Below, piece by piece: positions 1-7,485 of a stretch of 13,736 bases of DNA. The notes beneath the pieces were generated by a model. That model searched no databases and had not been told where the DNA came from. It saw only the letters and a list, made by a program, of their open reading frames with translations. The number at the start of each line of letters is the position of its first letter. The first letter of the stretch is position 1. The position numbers were made by a program, and so were the translations under genes. The DNA is from an uncultured Bacteroidales bacterium. Its GTDB lineage: Bacteria; Bacteroidota; Bacteroidia; Bacteroidales; Bacteroidaceae. The DNA is taken from NCBI GenBank assembly GCA_902783615.1, contig CACZRQ010000034.1, positions 1-13,736 on the forward strand, given 5' to 3'.

Positions 1-22
1 GATATTATTATATTCATACTAT

Positions 23-53
23 CCGTAGGTACTCGCTACGCTCGAACCCACGG
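23..53. repeat. Imperfect inverted repeat (hairpin) in left intergenic block
   Basis: CCGTAGGT at 23-30 can pair with ACCCACGG at 46-53, with one mismatch (27 against 49). Inside the 15-base loop, TCG at 33-35 can pair with CGA at 43-45, so the whole unit folds as a long hairpin. No reading frame explains it. From memory, closely similar GAGCGTAGCGAGTACC-type sequence recurs between genes of Bacteroidales genomes, but I could not search for it. Inference: part of a dispersed non-coding repeat. Confidence 0.55.
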
Positions 54-64
54 CTATTATTCGG

Positions 65-81
65 TAACGCTTTCAGCGTTA
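65..81. repeat. Small perfect hairpin, 7-bp stem
   Basis: TAACGCT at 65-71 and AGCGTTA at 75-81 form a perfect stem with a three-base TTC loop. The plus strand continues with A residues rather than a T tract, and the minus strand continues with ACCG, so neither orientation looks like an intrinsic terminator. It sits between the 23-53 hairpin and the 122-180 structured segment and probably belongs to the same repeated element. Confidence 0.5.
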
Positions 82-121
82 AAAATTACATGCAAAATTT
101 ATCCCGTTTTTGAACATCCTA

Positions 122-180
122 CCCGTTAGGGGCTTAACCATGCGGACAATGTCTGCGGGCTGTCGCTCCGATGGGGCTAA
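122..180. repeat. Structured GC-rich segment, probable part of a dispersed intergenic element
   Basis: This segment holds CCC-GTTA-GGG (122-131), a hairpin GCGGAC-AAT-GTCTGC (142-156, one G-T pair), and two direct copies of GGGGCT (129-134 and 173-178). Its composition differs from the A/T-rich promoter region that follows. A 61-codon open frame crosses it, but the predicted peptide has no recognisable domain and the frame runs on through the promoter of the next gene. I interpret 1-200 as non-coding repeat sequence. The next gene upstream is not visible. Confidence 0.45.
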
Positions 181-233
181 TCATTACCGAAACTACAGTT
201 ATCTAGGAAAAAATCATAAAAATTCATTTTGTG

Positions 234-264
234 TTGGCGAAATGATAAAGAATTGCTACTTTTA
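234..264 (+). promoter_or_regulatory. Putative Bacteroidota-type promoter of the GH106-GH2 operon
   Basis: TACTTTTA at 257-264 matches the -7 consensus TAnnTTTG at all fixed bases but the last. A TTG at 234-236 lies 20 bases upstream, the usual spacing for the -33 element. Transcription would start near 270, giving an untranslated leader of about 28 bases before the ATG at 298. The leader has no strong Shine-Dalgarno, as is common in this phylum. Confidence 0.5.
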
Positions 265-297
265 CAGGCAAATGAGAGAAACTAAAAACTTATAACC

Positions 298-3200
298 ATG
301 AGAAGAATGATTTTGGGAGCAGCTGCAGGCCTGATGCTGGCATTGGGCAGCTGTGGAACACCAGCAGCAGACGAAACGCTGTATGGCGAGTTTCAGAATC
401 CGCCCGCAGAGGCAAGACCCCGCGTGTGGTGGCATTGGATGGATGGCAATGTAACCAAGGACGGTATCTACAAGGACTTGACTTGGATGAAACGTTCGGG
501 CATTGCAGGTTTCATGAACTTCGATGCGGGTTTCAGCACACCACTGTTAATCGACAAGAAAGTGTCGTATATGACGGATGAGTGGAAGGATGCCTTTGCC
601 TACGCTGTGCATCTGGCCGACTCGTTGGACTTGGAGATGAGTGTGGCAGCATCGCCTGGATGGAGCTTCACGGGTGGTCCTTGGGTAGAACCGAAGGATG
701 GCATGAAGAAGCTGGTTTGGAGAGAGATGCGCGTGATGGGTGGAACCACCTACGATGGTTTGCTGCCTATGCCTTACCGCACGATTGGTGCTTTCCAGAA
801 CATTCCTCGCTCGGGGGCGACCAACTTCACAGGTATGGGCAACCCAGGTGAAGGCTATTATGCCGACATCGCCGTATTGGCTTTCAAGGTGCCTGAGGCC
901 GACAAGAACCTGGCTGCCTTGAATCCCGTCATCACCTCCAGCGGAGGTAGCTTCTCCTTGCTGAAGCTTACGGATGGCGACCTCACCGATTCAGATCTCC
1001 TGCCGCCTGGTGCTGGTGGTGCCGAAGGCAAGGCTTGGATTCAGTATGAGTTCTATCAACCTCAGACCGTGAAGGCGCTGACCATCGTGGATGGACGCGT
1101 TCGCGGTCAGTGGGGTGCTCCTAAGCAGGAAATCAACAAGGTGCTGCAAGTGAGCGATGATGGTAGAAATTTCCGCGAGGTTTGCAAGATTCCGAACAGC
1201 TCTGCACCACAGGGCACAGTAGATATTCCCGAAACAACTGCCAAGTATTTCCGTTTGGTAGTTGATAACGTGGTGACTTCCAACCCATACGCCGCATTGA
1301 TGGGCTTAAGCACAGAGCCACAGGCTCAGCCCACTCCGATTGCTGAGTTCGTGTTGCATAGCGTGAACCGCATCAACCATGCTGAGGAGAAAGCGGGCTT
1401 TGCCGCTCCTGCCGATTTGGCGCTGTATGACACGCCTGAAGAAGCTGCCGCTATTGCATTAGACGAAGTGATCGACATCACAAACAAGGTGCACGAAGGT
1501 CGTTTGGTTTGGGATGTACCAGAAGGAACTTGGCGAGTGGTTCGTTATGGCTACTCTCAGACAGGACATCAGAACAGTCCGGCTCCCCCAGAGGCTACAG
1601 GCTTCGAGGTTGACAAGATGGACCCCATCGCTTTCAAGGCGTATATGGACCACTATCTGGGCATGTATGTGGATGCTTCGAAAGACCAACTGGGCAAGGT
1701 GGTGAAGTACATCATGACAGACAGTTACGAATCGGAGCAGGAGAACTGGACACCAGCGATGGAGGAGGAGTTCGAGAAGCGAAACGGCTACAGTCTGCGT
1801 CCGTGGATGCCTGTGCTGATGGGCTATATCGTGAACAGCTCGGAGGAGAGTGAGAAATTCCTGCGCGATTGGCGTAGAACTTTAGGCAGCTTGGTGACAG
1901 ACTATTGCTACAACCTGCTGACTGACATTCTGAAGGAGCGCGGTATGGGTCGCTATACCGAATCGCATGAGAACGGACGAGTTTATCTGGTGGATGGTAT
2001 GGAAGTGAAGGCGAAGGCTGACGTGCCGATGGCTGCCGCCTGGTTGCCCAACAACACGGGTGCCTCTACCCCAGCGATGAGTCGCGCCGATATCCGCGAG
2101 GCTGCTTCTGTGGCACATATCTATGGACAAAACCTGGTGGCTGGCGAATCGTTGACCGCTCCTGGTGGCGAAGGACAATCATACGCTTTCCATCCTGGAA
2201 ATCTGAAGACTACCGCCGATATGGAGATGGCCAGCGGTTTGAACCGTTTTGTGATCCACACCTCAGTGCATCAGCCTCTGGATGAAATCAAACCAGGCTT
2301 AGGCTTAGGACCTATCGGACAGTGGTTCAACCGCTTGGACAACTGGTCGGGCTCTGCTTGGGCTTGGATGGACTATCTGGCTCGCAGCTGCTACCTATTG
2401 CAGAAGGGTAAGTTTGTGGCCGACATCCTGTACTATTATGGTGAGGACAACAACATCACGGGTCTGTATGGCGCAGAACAGCCTGCATTCCCTGCTGGTT
2501 ACAACTACGACTACATCAACAGCGATGCCTTGCTGAATCTGGTATCTTACCAATATAGTCGCATAGAGACGGAAAGTGGCATGAGCTATCGCATGCTGGT
2601 GCTCGACCCGAATGTGAAGCGTTTGCCTTTGGATGTGCTGAAGAAGATTGCCGAATTGGCGAAAGCAGGAGCTGTGATCTGTGGAGCAAAGCCTGAGTTG
2701 CCTGGCCGACTGACGGACGATGTGGAGGAGTTCAACGCGCTGGTGAACGAAATCTGGGGCGGTGAGCTGAAGAATGTATATCTCACTTCTGATATGAAGA
2801 GTGTGTTGGATAAGATTGGCGTGAAGCCAGATGTGAACATCGGCAACGACCTGCGGTTTGTGCATCGACATACGGGTCGTGCTGACATTTATTGGATCAA
2901 CAATCCTGAAGGTCCAGCCAAGAGCGTGGAGCTCTCATTCCGCGTAAAGGACAAGAAGCCAGAGATTTGGCATCCAGAAACGGGCAAACGCGAGGAAGTG
3001 ACTTATCGCACAGAAGGTGGTAGGACTGTGGTGAAGGTTGAGTTGGTGGAGAACGATGCCCTGTTCGTGGTGTTCAACGGTCCTGCTGAGCAAGAGGCTG
3101 TGACATTGCCCGAATTGAAGGAAGTGAATGTGAACACCATCAACATTCCTTGGCAGGTAGCATTCCAGGAGAATCGTGGTGCGCCAGCATCGGCTCAGTT

Positions 3201-3609
3201 CGACCAGCTCATCAATCTGGCCGACAGCGATGTGGACGGCATCAAGTACTTCAGCGGTGTGGCTACCTACACCAGCAGCTTCGAAGTGACAGAAGACCAG
3301 CTGAATGCTGAGAAGTTGATGCTCGACTTGGGTCAGGTGGGCGTGATGGCGGAAGTGACCATCAACGGCAACAACCTGGGTGTGTATTGGAAAACGCCTT
3401 ACCGCATCGATGTCAAGGATGCCTTGCACGCTGGACAGAATGACATTGAGGTGAAGGTGACGAACCTGTGGATCAATCGTCTGATTGGTGACTCTCGTCC
3501 AGATGTAACAGAACCTGTTACTTGGTCACAATATAAAATGTATAAACCCACATCCCAGATGTCGCCTTCTGGCCTCATGGGACCCGTTAGTTTAATTGTC
3601 TGCAAATGA
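298..3609 (+). CDS. Outer-surface lipoprotein, GH106-type alpha-L-rhamnosidase
   Basis: A protein of 1103 residues that probably hydrolyses terminal alpha-L-rhamnose from plant polysaccharides such as rhamnogalacturonans. It starts with a lipoprotein signal (lipobox LGSC, Cys19). The mature N-terminus carries the family signature around residues 41-52 (PRVWWHWMDGNV), followed by the catalytic barrel. A discoidin-like beta-sandwich insertion appears near residues 209-340. Two acidic residues fit the catalytic pair known for the GH106 enzyme BT0986: Glu478 in DSYESEQ and Glu617 in AGES; their spacing (139) is close to that of the characterised pair. The C-terminus, about 947-1100, is a GH2-like galactose-binding jelly roll (NGNNLGVYWKTPYRIDV). 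The length is normal for the family. It is the first gene of a two-gene operon, and its TGA overlaps the start of the GH2 gene. No SusC/SusD genes are visible. The family call is firm; the exact substrate is inferred. Confidence 0.87.
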   Translation: MRRMILGAAAGLMLALGSCGTPAADETLYGEFQNPPAEARPRVWWHWMDGNVTKDGIYKDLTWMKRSGIAGFMNFDAGFSTPLLIDKKVSYMTDEWKDAFAYAVHLADSLDLEMSVAASPGWSFTGGPWVEPKDGMKKLVWREMRVMGGTTYDGLLPMPYRTIGAFQNIPRSGATNFTGMGNPGEGYYADIAVLAFKVPEADKNLAALNPVITSSGGSFSLLKLTDGDLTDSDLLPPGAGGAEGKAWIQYEFYQPQTVKALTIVDGRVRGQWGAPKQEINKVLQVSDDGRNFREVCKIPNSSAPQGTVDIPETTAKYFRLVVDNVVTSNPYAALMGLSTEPQAQPTPIAEFVLHSVNRINHAEEKAGFAAPADLALYDTPEEAAAIALDEVIDITNKVHEGRLVWDVPEGTWRVVRYGYSQTGHQNSPAPPEATGFEVDKMDPIAFKAYMDHYLGMYVDASKDQLGKVVKYIMTDSYESEQENWTPAMEEEFEKRNGYSLRPWMPVLMGYIVNSSEESEKFLRDWRRTLGSLVTDYCYNLLTDILKERGMGRYTESHENGRVYLVDGMEVKAKADVPMAAAWLPNNTGASTPAMSRADIREAASVAHIYGQNLVAGESLTAPGGEGQSYAFHPGNLKTTADMEMASGLNRFVIHTSVHQPLDEIKPGLGLGPIGQWFNRLDNWSGSAWAWMDYLARSCYLLQKGKFVADILYYYGEDNNITGLYGAEQPAFPAGYNYDYINSDALLNLVSYQYSRIETESGMSYRMLVLDPNVKRLPLDVLKKIAELAKAGAVICGAKPELPGRLTDDVEEFNALVNEIWGGELKNVYLTSDMKSVLDKIGVKPDVNIGNDLRFVHRHTGRADIYWINNPEGPAKSVELSFRVKDKKPEIWHPETGKREEVTYRTEGGRTVVKVELVENDALFVVFNGPAEQEAVTLPELKEVNVNTINIPWQVAFQENRGAPASAQFDQLINLADSDVDGIKYFSGVATYTSSFEVTEDQLNAEKLMLDLGQVGVMAEVTINGNNLGVYWKTPYRIDVKDALHAGQNDIEVKVTNLWINRLIGDSRPDVTEPVTWSQYKMYKPTSQMSPSGLMGPVSLIVCK

Positions 3610-6086
3610 TGAGAATCAAGAGTTTCATATTGTTGGTAGCAGCATGTCTGCTGCCAACTTTGCTGAATGCCCAACGACAGGAAGTGCTGCTGGAGGATGG
3701 ATGGAAATTCATCAATGAGGAAGTGACGGATGCTTGGCGCATTGACTACAACGACAATGGTTGGCAAAGGGTGACGGTGCCTCACGACTGGGCCATCTAT
3801 GGACCTTTCGATGGCAACAACGACCGCCAGATGGTGGCTGTGGAACAGGATGGTGAGACGGAAGCCTCGCAGAAATCGGGTCGTACTGGTGGCTTGCCTT
3901 TCGTGGGCATCGGCTGGTATCGCAACACCTTCGATGTGCCTGCAGGCAAGCAGACTGCTTTAGTGTTCGATGGTGCCATGAGTGAGGCTCGCGTGTATGT
4001 GAATGGCGAGGAAGCCATCTTCTGGCCATACGGCTACAACTCATTCTATTGTGATGTAACGCCTTACATCCATGCTGACGGCAAGAACAATGTGGTGGCT
4101 GTCAGGTTGGAGAACAGGCCATCGTCATCCCGTTGGTATCCAGGTGCTGGTCTGTATCGCAACGTTCATGTGGTGACAACCGACAAGATTCATGTGCCTG
4201 TTTGGGGCACACATATCACCACGCCTCATGTTGAAAAAGACTATGCTTCAGTGAGTTTGCACATCTCGTTGGCCAATACGGAACACCAACAGATGATTCG
4301 ATTGGTGACAGACATCATCGCCCCCAACGGACAGACTGTAGCCACGAAGGACGAGACCAAGATGGCTGTGCACGACATTGCCTTTGGGCAGAACTTCATT
4401 GTGGAGCATCCGCAACTGTGGTCGCCCGAGACACCTTATTTATATATGGCACGCACGAAGGTCTTTGCTGAAGGCAAGCAGATGGATGAGTACACCACCC
4501 GCTTCGGCATCCGCAGCATCGAGTATGTGCCAGAAAAGGGGTTCTTCCTGAATGGACAACTGCGTAAGTTCCAAGGCGTTTGTAACCATCACGACTTAGG
4601 TCCCTTGGGTGCTGCCATCAACAAGGCGGCATTGAGGCGACAGCTCACCTTGCTGAAAGATATGGGTTGCGACGCCATCCGTACCTCGCACAACATGCCT
4701 GCGCCTGAGCTGGTGGAGCTGTGCGACGAGATGGGGTTCATGATGATGGTGGAGCCGTTCGACGAATGGGATATGGCGAAATGTGAGAATGGCTATCATC
4801 GTTTCTTTGCCGAATGGGCTGAGCGCGACATGATCAATATGGTGCAGCACTATCGCAACAACCCCAGTGTGGTGATGTGGAGCATTGGCAATGAAGTGCC
4901 CAACCAGCGCGACCCAGAATCTTACAAGACGGTGCAGTTCCTGCAGGACATCTGCCACAGGCTCGACCCTACCCGTCCTGTGACGGTGGGCATCGATCAG
5001 GCAGAGAACTCGCTGCATAACGGCTTTGCCGCCACCATCGACATTCCAGGCTTCAACTACCGTCTGCCGTTCTACCAAGAGGCCTACGACATCTTGCCGC
5101 AAGGCTTGGTATTGGGCTCAGAGACAGCATCAACCGTAAGTTCTCGTGGGGTTTACAAGTTCCCTGTGGAGTTGAAGAAGGGGGCTGTTTATGACGACAT
5201 GCAGTCATCAGGATACGACAACGAGGCTTGCTGGTGGTCGAACATCCCAGACCTCGACTTCGCGATGGCTGATGATTATGACTGGGAAATCGGACAGTTT
5301 GTTTGGACAGGCTTCGATTATTTGGGTGAGCCAACTCCCTATTATGACAACTGGCCAGCACATAGTTCTTATTTCGGCATCATCGACTTGGCTTCCATCC
5401 CAAAAGACCGCTATTACCTTTATCGCAGTGTTTGGAACAAGCAGGAAAACACACTGCACATTTTGCCGCATTGGACTTGGAAGAGCCGTCGTGGGCAAGT
5501 GACGCCCGTGTATGTCTATACCAGCTATCCTGAGGCTGAGCTGTTTGTGAATGGCAAGAGTCAGGGACGTCAACGCAAGTGGACTGCTGCTGAAGCAAAA
5601 GCCCAGGAAGCTACTTTGGGAGAGAAAGCCGTGATGCATCGCTATCGTCTGATGTGGGAGGATGTGAAGTATGAGCCAGGAGAAATCAAGGTGGTGGCTT
5701 ATGATGCTCAAGGCAACAAGGCTGAGGAAAAAACGATCCGCACAGCAGGCAAGCCTCATCATATTCAATTGGAAGTGGATAGAAGCATGATTGAAGCCGA
5801 TGGCAAGGATTTGGCTTATATCACAGTGAGTGTGGTAGATAAGGACGGCAATCTCTGTCCGGATGATGGCAGGGAGGTGAGCTTCAAGGTAAGTGGTGCA
5901 GGCTCTTTCCGAGCTGCAGCCAATGGTGACGGCTCTTGCCTCGACCTATTCCATTTGCCCAAGATGCATGCCTTTGCCGGACAGCTCACAGCCATCGTGC
6001 AAAGCAGCAAGCAAGCAGGAACCATCACACTGCAGGCTTCAGCCAAAGGACTGAAACCTGCAAGCATTAGGGTTGAGGTTAAATAA
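3606..6086 (+). CDS. Exported glycoside hydrolase family 2, beta-galactosidase type
   Basis: A protein of 826 residues with a Sec signal peptide (probable cleavage after Ala22 in LLNA|Q), so periplasmic or surface-located. Domain order: GH2 sugar-binding jelly roll (about 27-190, with GWYRNTF and SSRWYPGAGLYRNV), immunoglobulin-like sandwich (about 195-300), TIM barrel from about 300 (RFGIR at 299-303, RTSHN motif), a DUF4982-like domain around 632-700 (YPEAELFVNGKSQG) and a C-terminal Ig-like GH2 domain from about 715. The acid/base is Glu430 in IGNE and the nucleophile is probably Glu506 in LGSETAS. Two adjacent ATG codons (3606 and 3609) could start translation; both overlap the GH106 stop codon, so translation is likely coupled. 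Beta-galactosidase is the commonest activity of this architecture, but other GH2 specificities cannot be excluded. With the rhamnosidase next to it, a rhamnose- and galactose-containing plant polymer is the likely target. Confidence 0.9.
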   Translation: MMRIKSFILLVAACLLPTLLNAQRQEVLLEDGWKFINEEVTDAWRIDYNDNGWQRVTVPHDWAIYGPFDGNNDRQMVAVEQDGETEASQKSGRTGGLPFVGIGWYRNTFDVPAGKQTALVFDGAMSEARVYVNGEEAIFWPYGYNSFYCDVTPYIHADGKNNVVAVRLENRPSSSRWYPGAGLYRNVHVVTTDKIHVPVWGTHITTPHVEKDYASVSLHISLANTEHQQMIRLVTDIIAPNGQTVATKDETKMAVHDIAFGQNFIVEHPQLWSPETPYLYMARTKVFAEGKQMDEYTTRFGIRSIEYVPEKGFFLNGQLRKFQGVCNHHDLGPLGAAINKAALRRQLTLLKDMGCDAIRTSHNMPAPELVELCDEMGFMMMVEPFDEWDMAKCENGYHRFFAEWAERDMINMVQHYRNNPSVVMWSIGNEVPNQRDPESYKTVQFLQDICHRLDPTRPVTVGIDQAENSLHNGFAATIDIPGFNYRLPFYQEAYDILPQGLVLGSETASTVSSRGVYKFPVELKKGAVYDDMQSSGYDNEACWWSNIPDLDFAMADDYDWEIGQFVWTGFDYLGEPTPYYDNWPAHSSYFGIIDLASIPKDRYYLYRSVWNKQENTLHILPHWTWKSRRGQVTPVYVYTSYPEAELFVNGKSQGRQRKWTAAEAKAQEATLGEKAVMHRYRLMWEDVKYEPGEIKVVAYDAQGNKAEEKTIRTAGKPHHIQLEVDRSMIEADGKDLAYITVSVVDKDGNLCPDDGREVSFKVSGAGSFRAAANGDGSCLDLFHLPKMHAFAGQLTAIVQSSKQAGTITLQASAKGLKPASIRVEVK

Positions 6087-6828
6087 CCAATTCTACAGGA
6101 CAATGATCGGAGCCAAAGATTTCGTTGTGGATCTTGGCTCCCTTCAATTTGTCATCCAGACGCTTGGAGGTCAGGAAGTAGTCGATGCGCCAGCCTGCGT
6201 TCTTCTCACGTGCATGGAATCGATATGACCACCAGGAATATTGGTTCGCCATATCGGGATAGAAATATCGGAAAGTATCGGTAAAGCCACTGCCCAGCAG
6301 GATGGTCATCTTCTCACGCTCCTCATCGGTAAATCCCGCATTGCGACGGTTCGTCTTCGGGTTGCGAAGGTCAATCTCCTGATGCGCCACATTCATGTCG
6401 CCACACACAATCACAGGCTTCTTGGCATCCAACGCCAAGAGGTAGTTGCGGAAATCATCTTCCCACTTCATGCGATAATCCAGACGCCTTAACTCCTCTT
6501 GCGAGTTGGGCGTATAGACATTCACCAAATAGAAATCGGGCATCTCCAAGGTGATGACACGTCCTTCGTGGTCGTGCTCATCGATACCCAACCCATAGGT
6601 TACAGTCAAGGGCTCATGCTTCGAATAGATAGCAGTACCAGAGTATCCCTTCTTCTCGGCATAGTTCCAATAGGAGCGATAGCCCTCGAAATTCAAGTCG
6701 AGTTGTCCAGCCTGCATCTTCGTTTCTTGCAGACAGAAGAAATCAGCATCCAATGCCTTGAATGATTCGGCAAACCCTTTGTCAGCACAGGCTCTCAGCC
6801 CATTCACGTTCCAAGATATCAGTTTCAT
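6079..6828 (-). CDS. xth: Exodeoxyribonuclease III (AP endonuclease family)
   Basis: A cytoplasmic DNA-repair nuclease of 249 residues. The family cleaves DNA at abasic sites and removes nucleotides from 3' ends in base-excision repair, using a divalent metal. The expected motifs are all present: Asn7 (WNVNG), Glu35 (LQETK), Tyr105 (NVYTPNS), Asp144 and Asn146 (GDMNVAH) and the terminal Asp241-His242 (GSDHCPV). The length is normal. It begins 26 bases after the Lrp-family gene on the same strand, so the two are probably co-transcribed. Its last codons overlap the 3' end of the convergent GH2 gene by 8 bases, and no intrinsic terminator is visible between them. The start at 6828 puts the core strand MKLISWNVNG exactly at the N-terminus, as usual in this family. 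Confidence 0.95.
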   Translation of the reverse strand: MKLISWNVNGLRACADKGFAESFKALDADFFCLQETKMQAGQLDLNFEGYRSYWNYAEKKGYSGTAIYSKHEPLTVTYGLGIDEHDHEGRVITLEMPDFYLVNVYTPNSQEELRRLDYRMKWEDDFRNYLLALDAKKPVIVCGDMNVAHQEIDLRNPKTNRRNAGFTDEEREKMTILLGSGFTDTFRYFYPDMANQYSWWSYRFHAREKNAGWRIDYFLTSKRLDDKLKGAKIHNEIFGSDHCPVELVI

Positions 6829-6854
6829 AATATATGATGTTATTAGTTTAATCG

Positions 6855-7316
6855 TCAGAAATTCAGTCCATAATTATGCTTCACCTCACTCATCACAAAC
6901 ATGCTCTCCACAGAGCCAAGGCTATCAATCGCCCCCAGCTTATTGATCAGGAAATCATTGTATGCCTTCATGTCGGTGGCATGAATCTTCAACAGATAGT
7001 CAGTAGAACCAGAAACATTATAGCACTCCGTCACCTCAGGCAACTCCTGTACCATCTGCATAAAATCTTTGGCAATATCACGATTCATGCGTTTCAGCTT
7101 GACATTGCAGAACACGATGAAGCCTTGATTCAACTTCTCCGCATCCAACACGGCTATGTATTTCTTGATGTATCCATTGCTTTCCAATCGCTTGAGTCGC
7201 TCATACACAGGCGTTGACGACAAACTGACCTTAGCTGCCAGTTCCTTAATGGTGAGTCGCCCATTACTCTGCAACACACGCAATATCTGCAAATCGGTTT
7301 TATCCAAAGTATCCAT
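6855..7316 (-). CDS. Lrp/AsnC family transcriptional regulator
   Basis: A DNA-binding regulator of 153 residues. The N-terminal winged helix-turn-helix occupies about residues 4-60 (LDKTDLQILRVLQ; recognition helix about 33-44 in SSTPVYERLKRL), and the C-terminal RAM ligand-binding and oligomerisation domain follows (VSGSTDYLLKI near 102-112, VMSEVKHNYGL at the end). Family members usually sense amino acids. I chose the ATG at 7314-7316 because MDTLDKTD is the canonical family start; an in-frame ATG 14 codons upstream would add residues with no family counterpart. It is divergent from the O-acetylhomoserine sulfhydrylase gene with a shared 169-base promoter region, so it may control that gene and itself, possibly in response to methionine or another amino acid. 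That link is an inference from position. xth follows on the same strand. Confidence 0.92.
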   Translation of the reverse strand: MDTLDKTDLQILRVLQSNGRLTIKELAAKVSLSSTPVYERLKRLESNGYIKKYIAVLDAEKLNQGFIVFCNVKLKRMNRDIAKDFMQMVQELPEVTECYNVSGSTDYLLKIHATDMKAYNDFLINKLGAIDSLGSVESMFVMSEVKHNYGLNF

Positions 7317-7385
7317 AAAGATAGTTTTTTCTGCCAACAGCCTCTCAACGCAGCACAATCAGCATAAACGTTCTACATTTCGATG

Positions 7386-7416
7386 CAAATATAGCAACAT
7401 TTTCTGAACTTTCAAA
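7386..7416 (-). promoter_or_regulatory. Putative promoter of the lrp-xth operon
   Basis: On the minus strand, TATATTTG (plus 7386-7393) matches TAnnTTTG perfectly. TTTG (plus 7413-7416) lies 19 bases upstream as the -33 element. Transcription would start near 7378, leaving an untranslated leader of about 60 bases before the ATG at 7316. Confidence 0.65.
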
Positions 7417-7424
7417 AATATTTG
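7413..7424. promoter_or_regulatory. Imperfect palindrome between divergent -33 elements, candidate operator
   Basis: CAAAAATATTTG is a 12-base near-palindrome (10 of 12 positions agree with the reverse complement). It contains the minus-strand -33 TTTG at its left end and the plus-strand -33 TTTG at its right end. A dimeric regulator bound here would touch both promoters. Lrp-family proteins prefer A/T-rich imperfect palindromes, so the neighbouring regulator is the obvious candidate; this is inference, and the symmetry may simply come from the two -33 boxes. Confidence 0.35.
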
Positions 7425-7453
7425 TTTGATATATCCAATTCTCCCTAACTTTG
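7421..7453 (+). promoter_or_regulatory. Putative promoter of the O-acetylhomoserine sulfhydrylase gene
   Basis: TAACTTTG at 7446-7453 matches the -7 consensus fully. TTTG at 7421-7424 lies 21 bases upstream; a second TTTG directly after it (7425-7428) would give a shorter spacing of 17. Transcription should begin near 7460, so the leader is only about 25 A/T-rich bases. This leaves no room for a riboswitch. Confidence 0.7.
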
Positions 7454-7485
7454 CAGCAGAAAAATAACTTAAAAACATTTTTATT

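Noticed and set aside
65..90. Intrinsic terminator for a gene left of the window
   Set aside because: The stem is perfect but short, and it is followed by A residues on the plus strand and ACCG on the minus strand instead of a T tract.
110..295. 61-codon open frame on the plus strand upstream of the rhamnosidase
   Set aside because: It crosses hairpin-forming sequence and the promoter, has no recognisable domain, and ends two bases before the next start; it looks like chance.
2395..3429. Two minus-strand open frames of about 160 codons inside the rhamnosidase gene
   Set aside because: Both are antisense to conserved GH106 coding sequence and show no family signature of their own.
7317..7358. 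Longer start for the Lrp-family regulator
   Set aside because: The 14 extra residues do not match the family, while MDTLDKTD is the usual start and the leader from the predicted promoter fits the shorter form.
7454..7485. SAM riboswitch in front of the sulfhydrylase gene
   Set aside because: The leader predicted from the promoter is only about 25 A/T-rich bases and has no stem structure.
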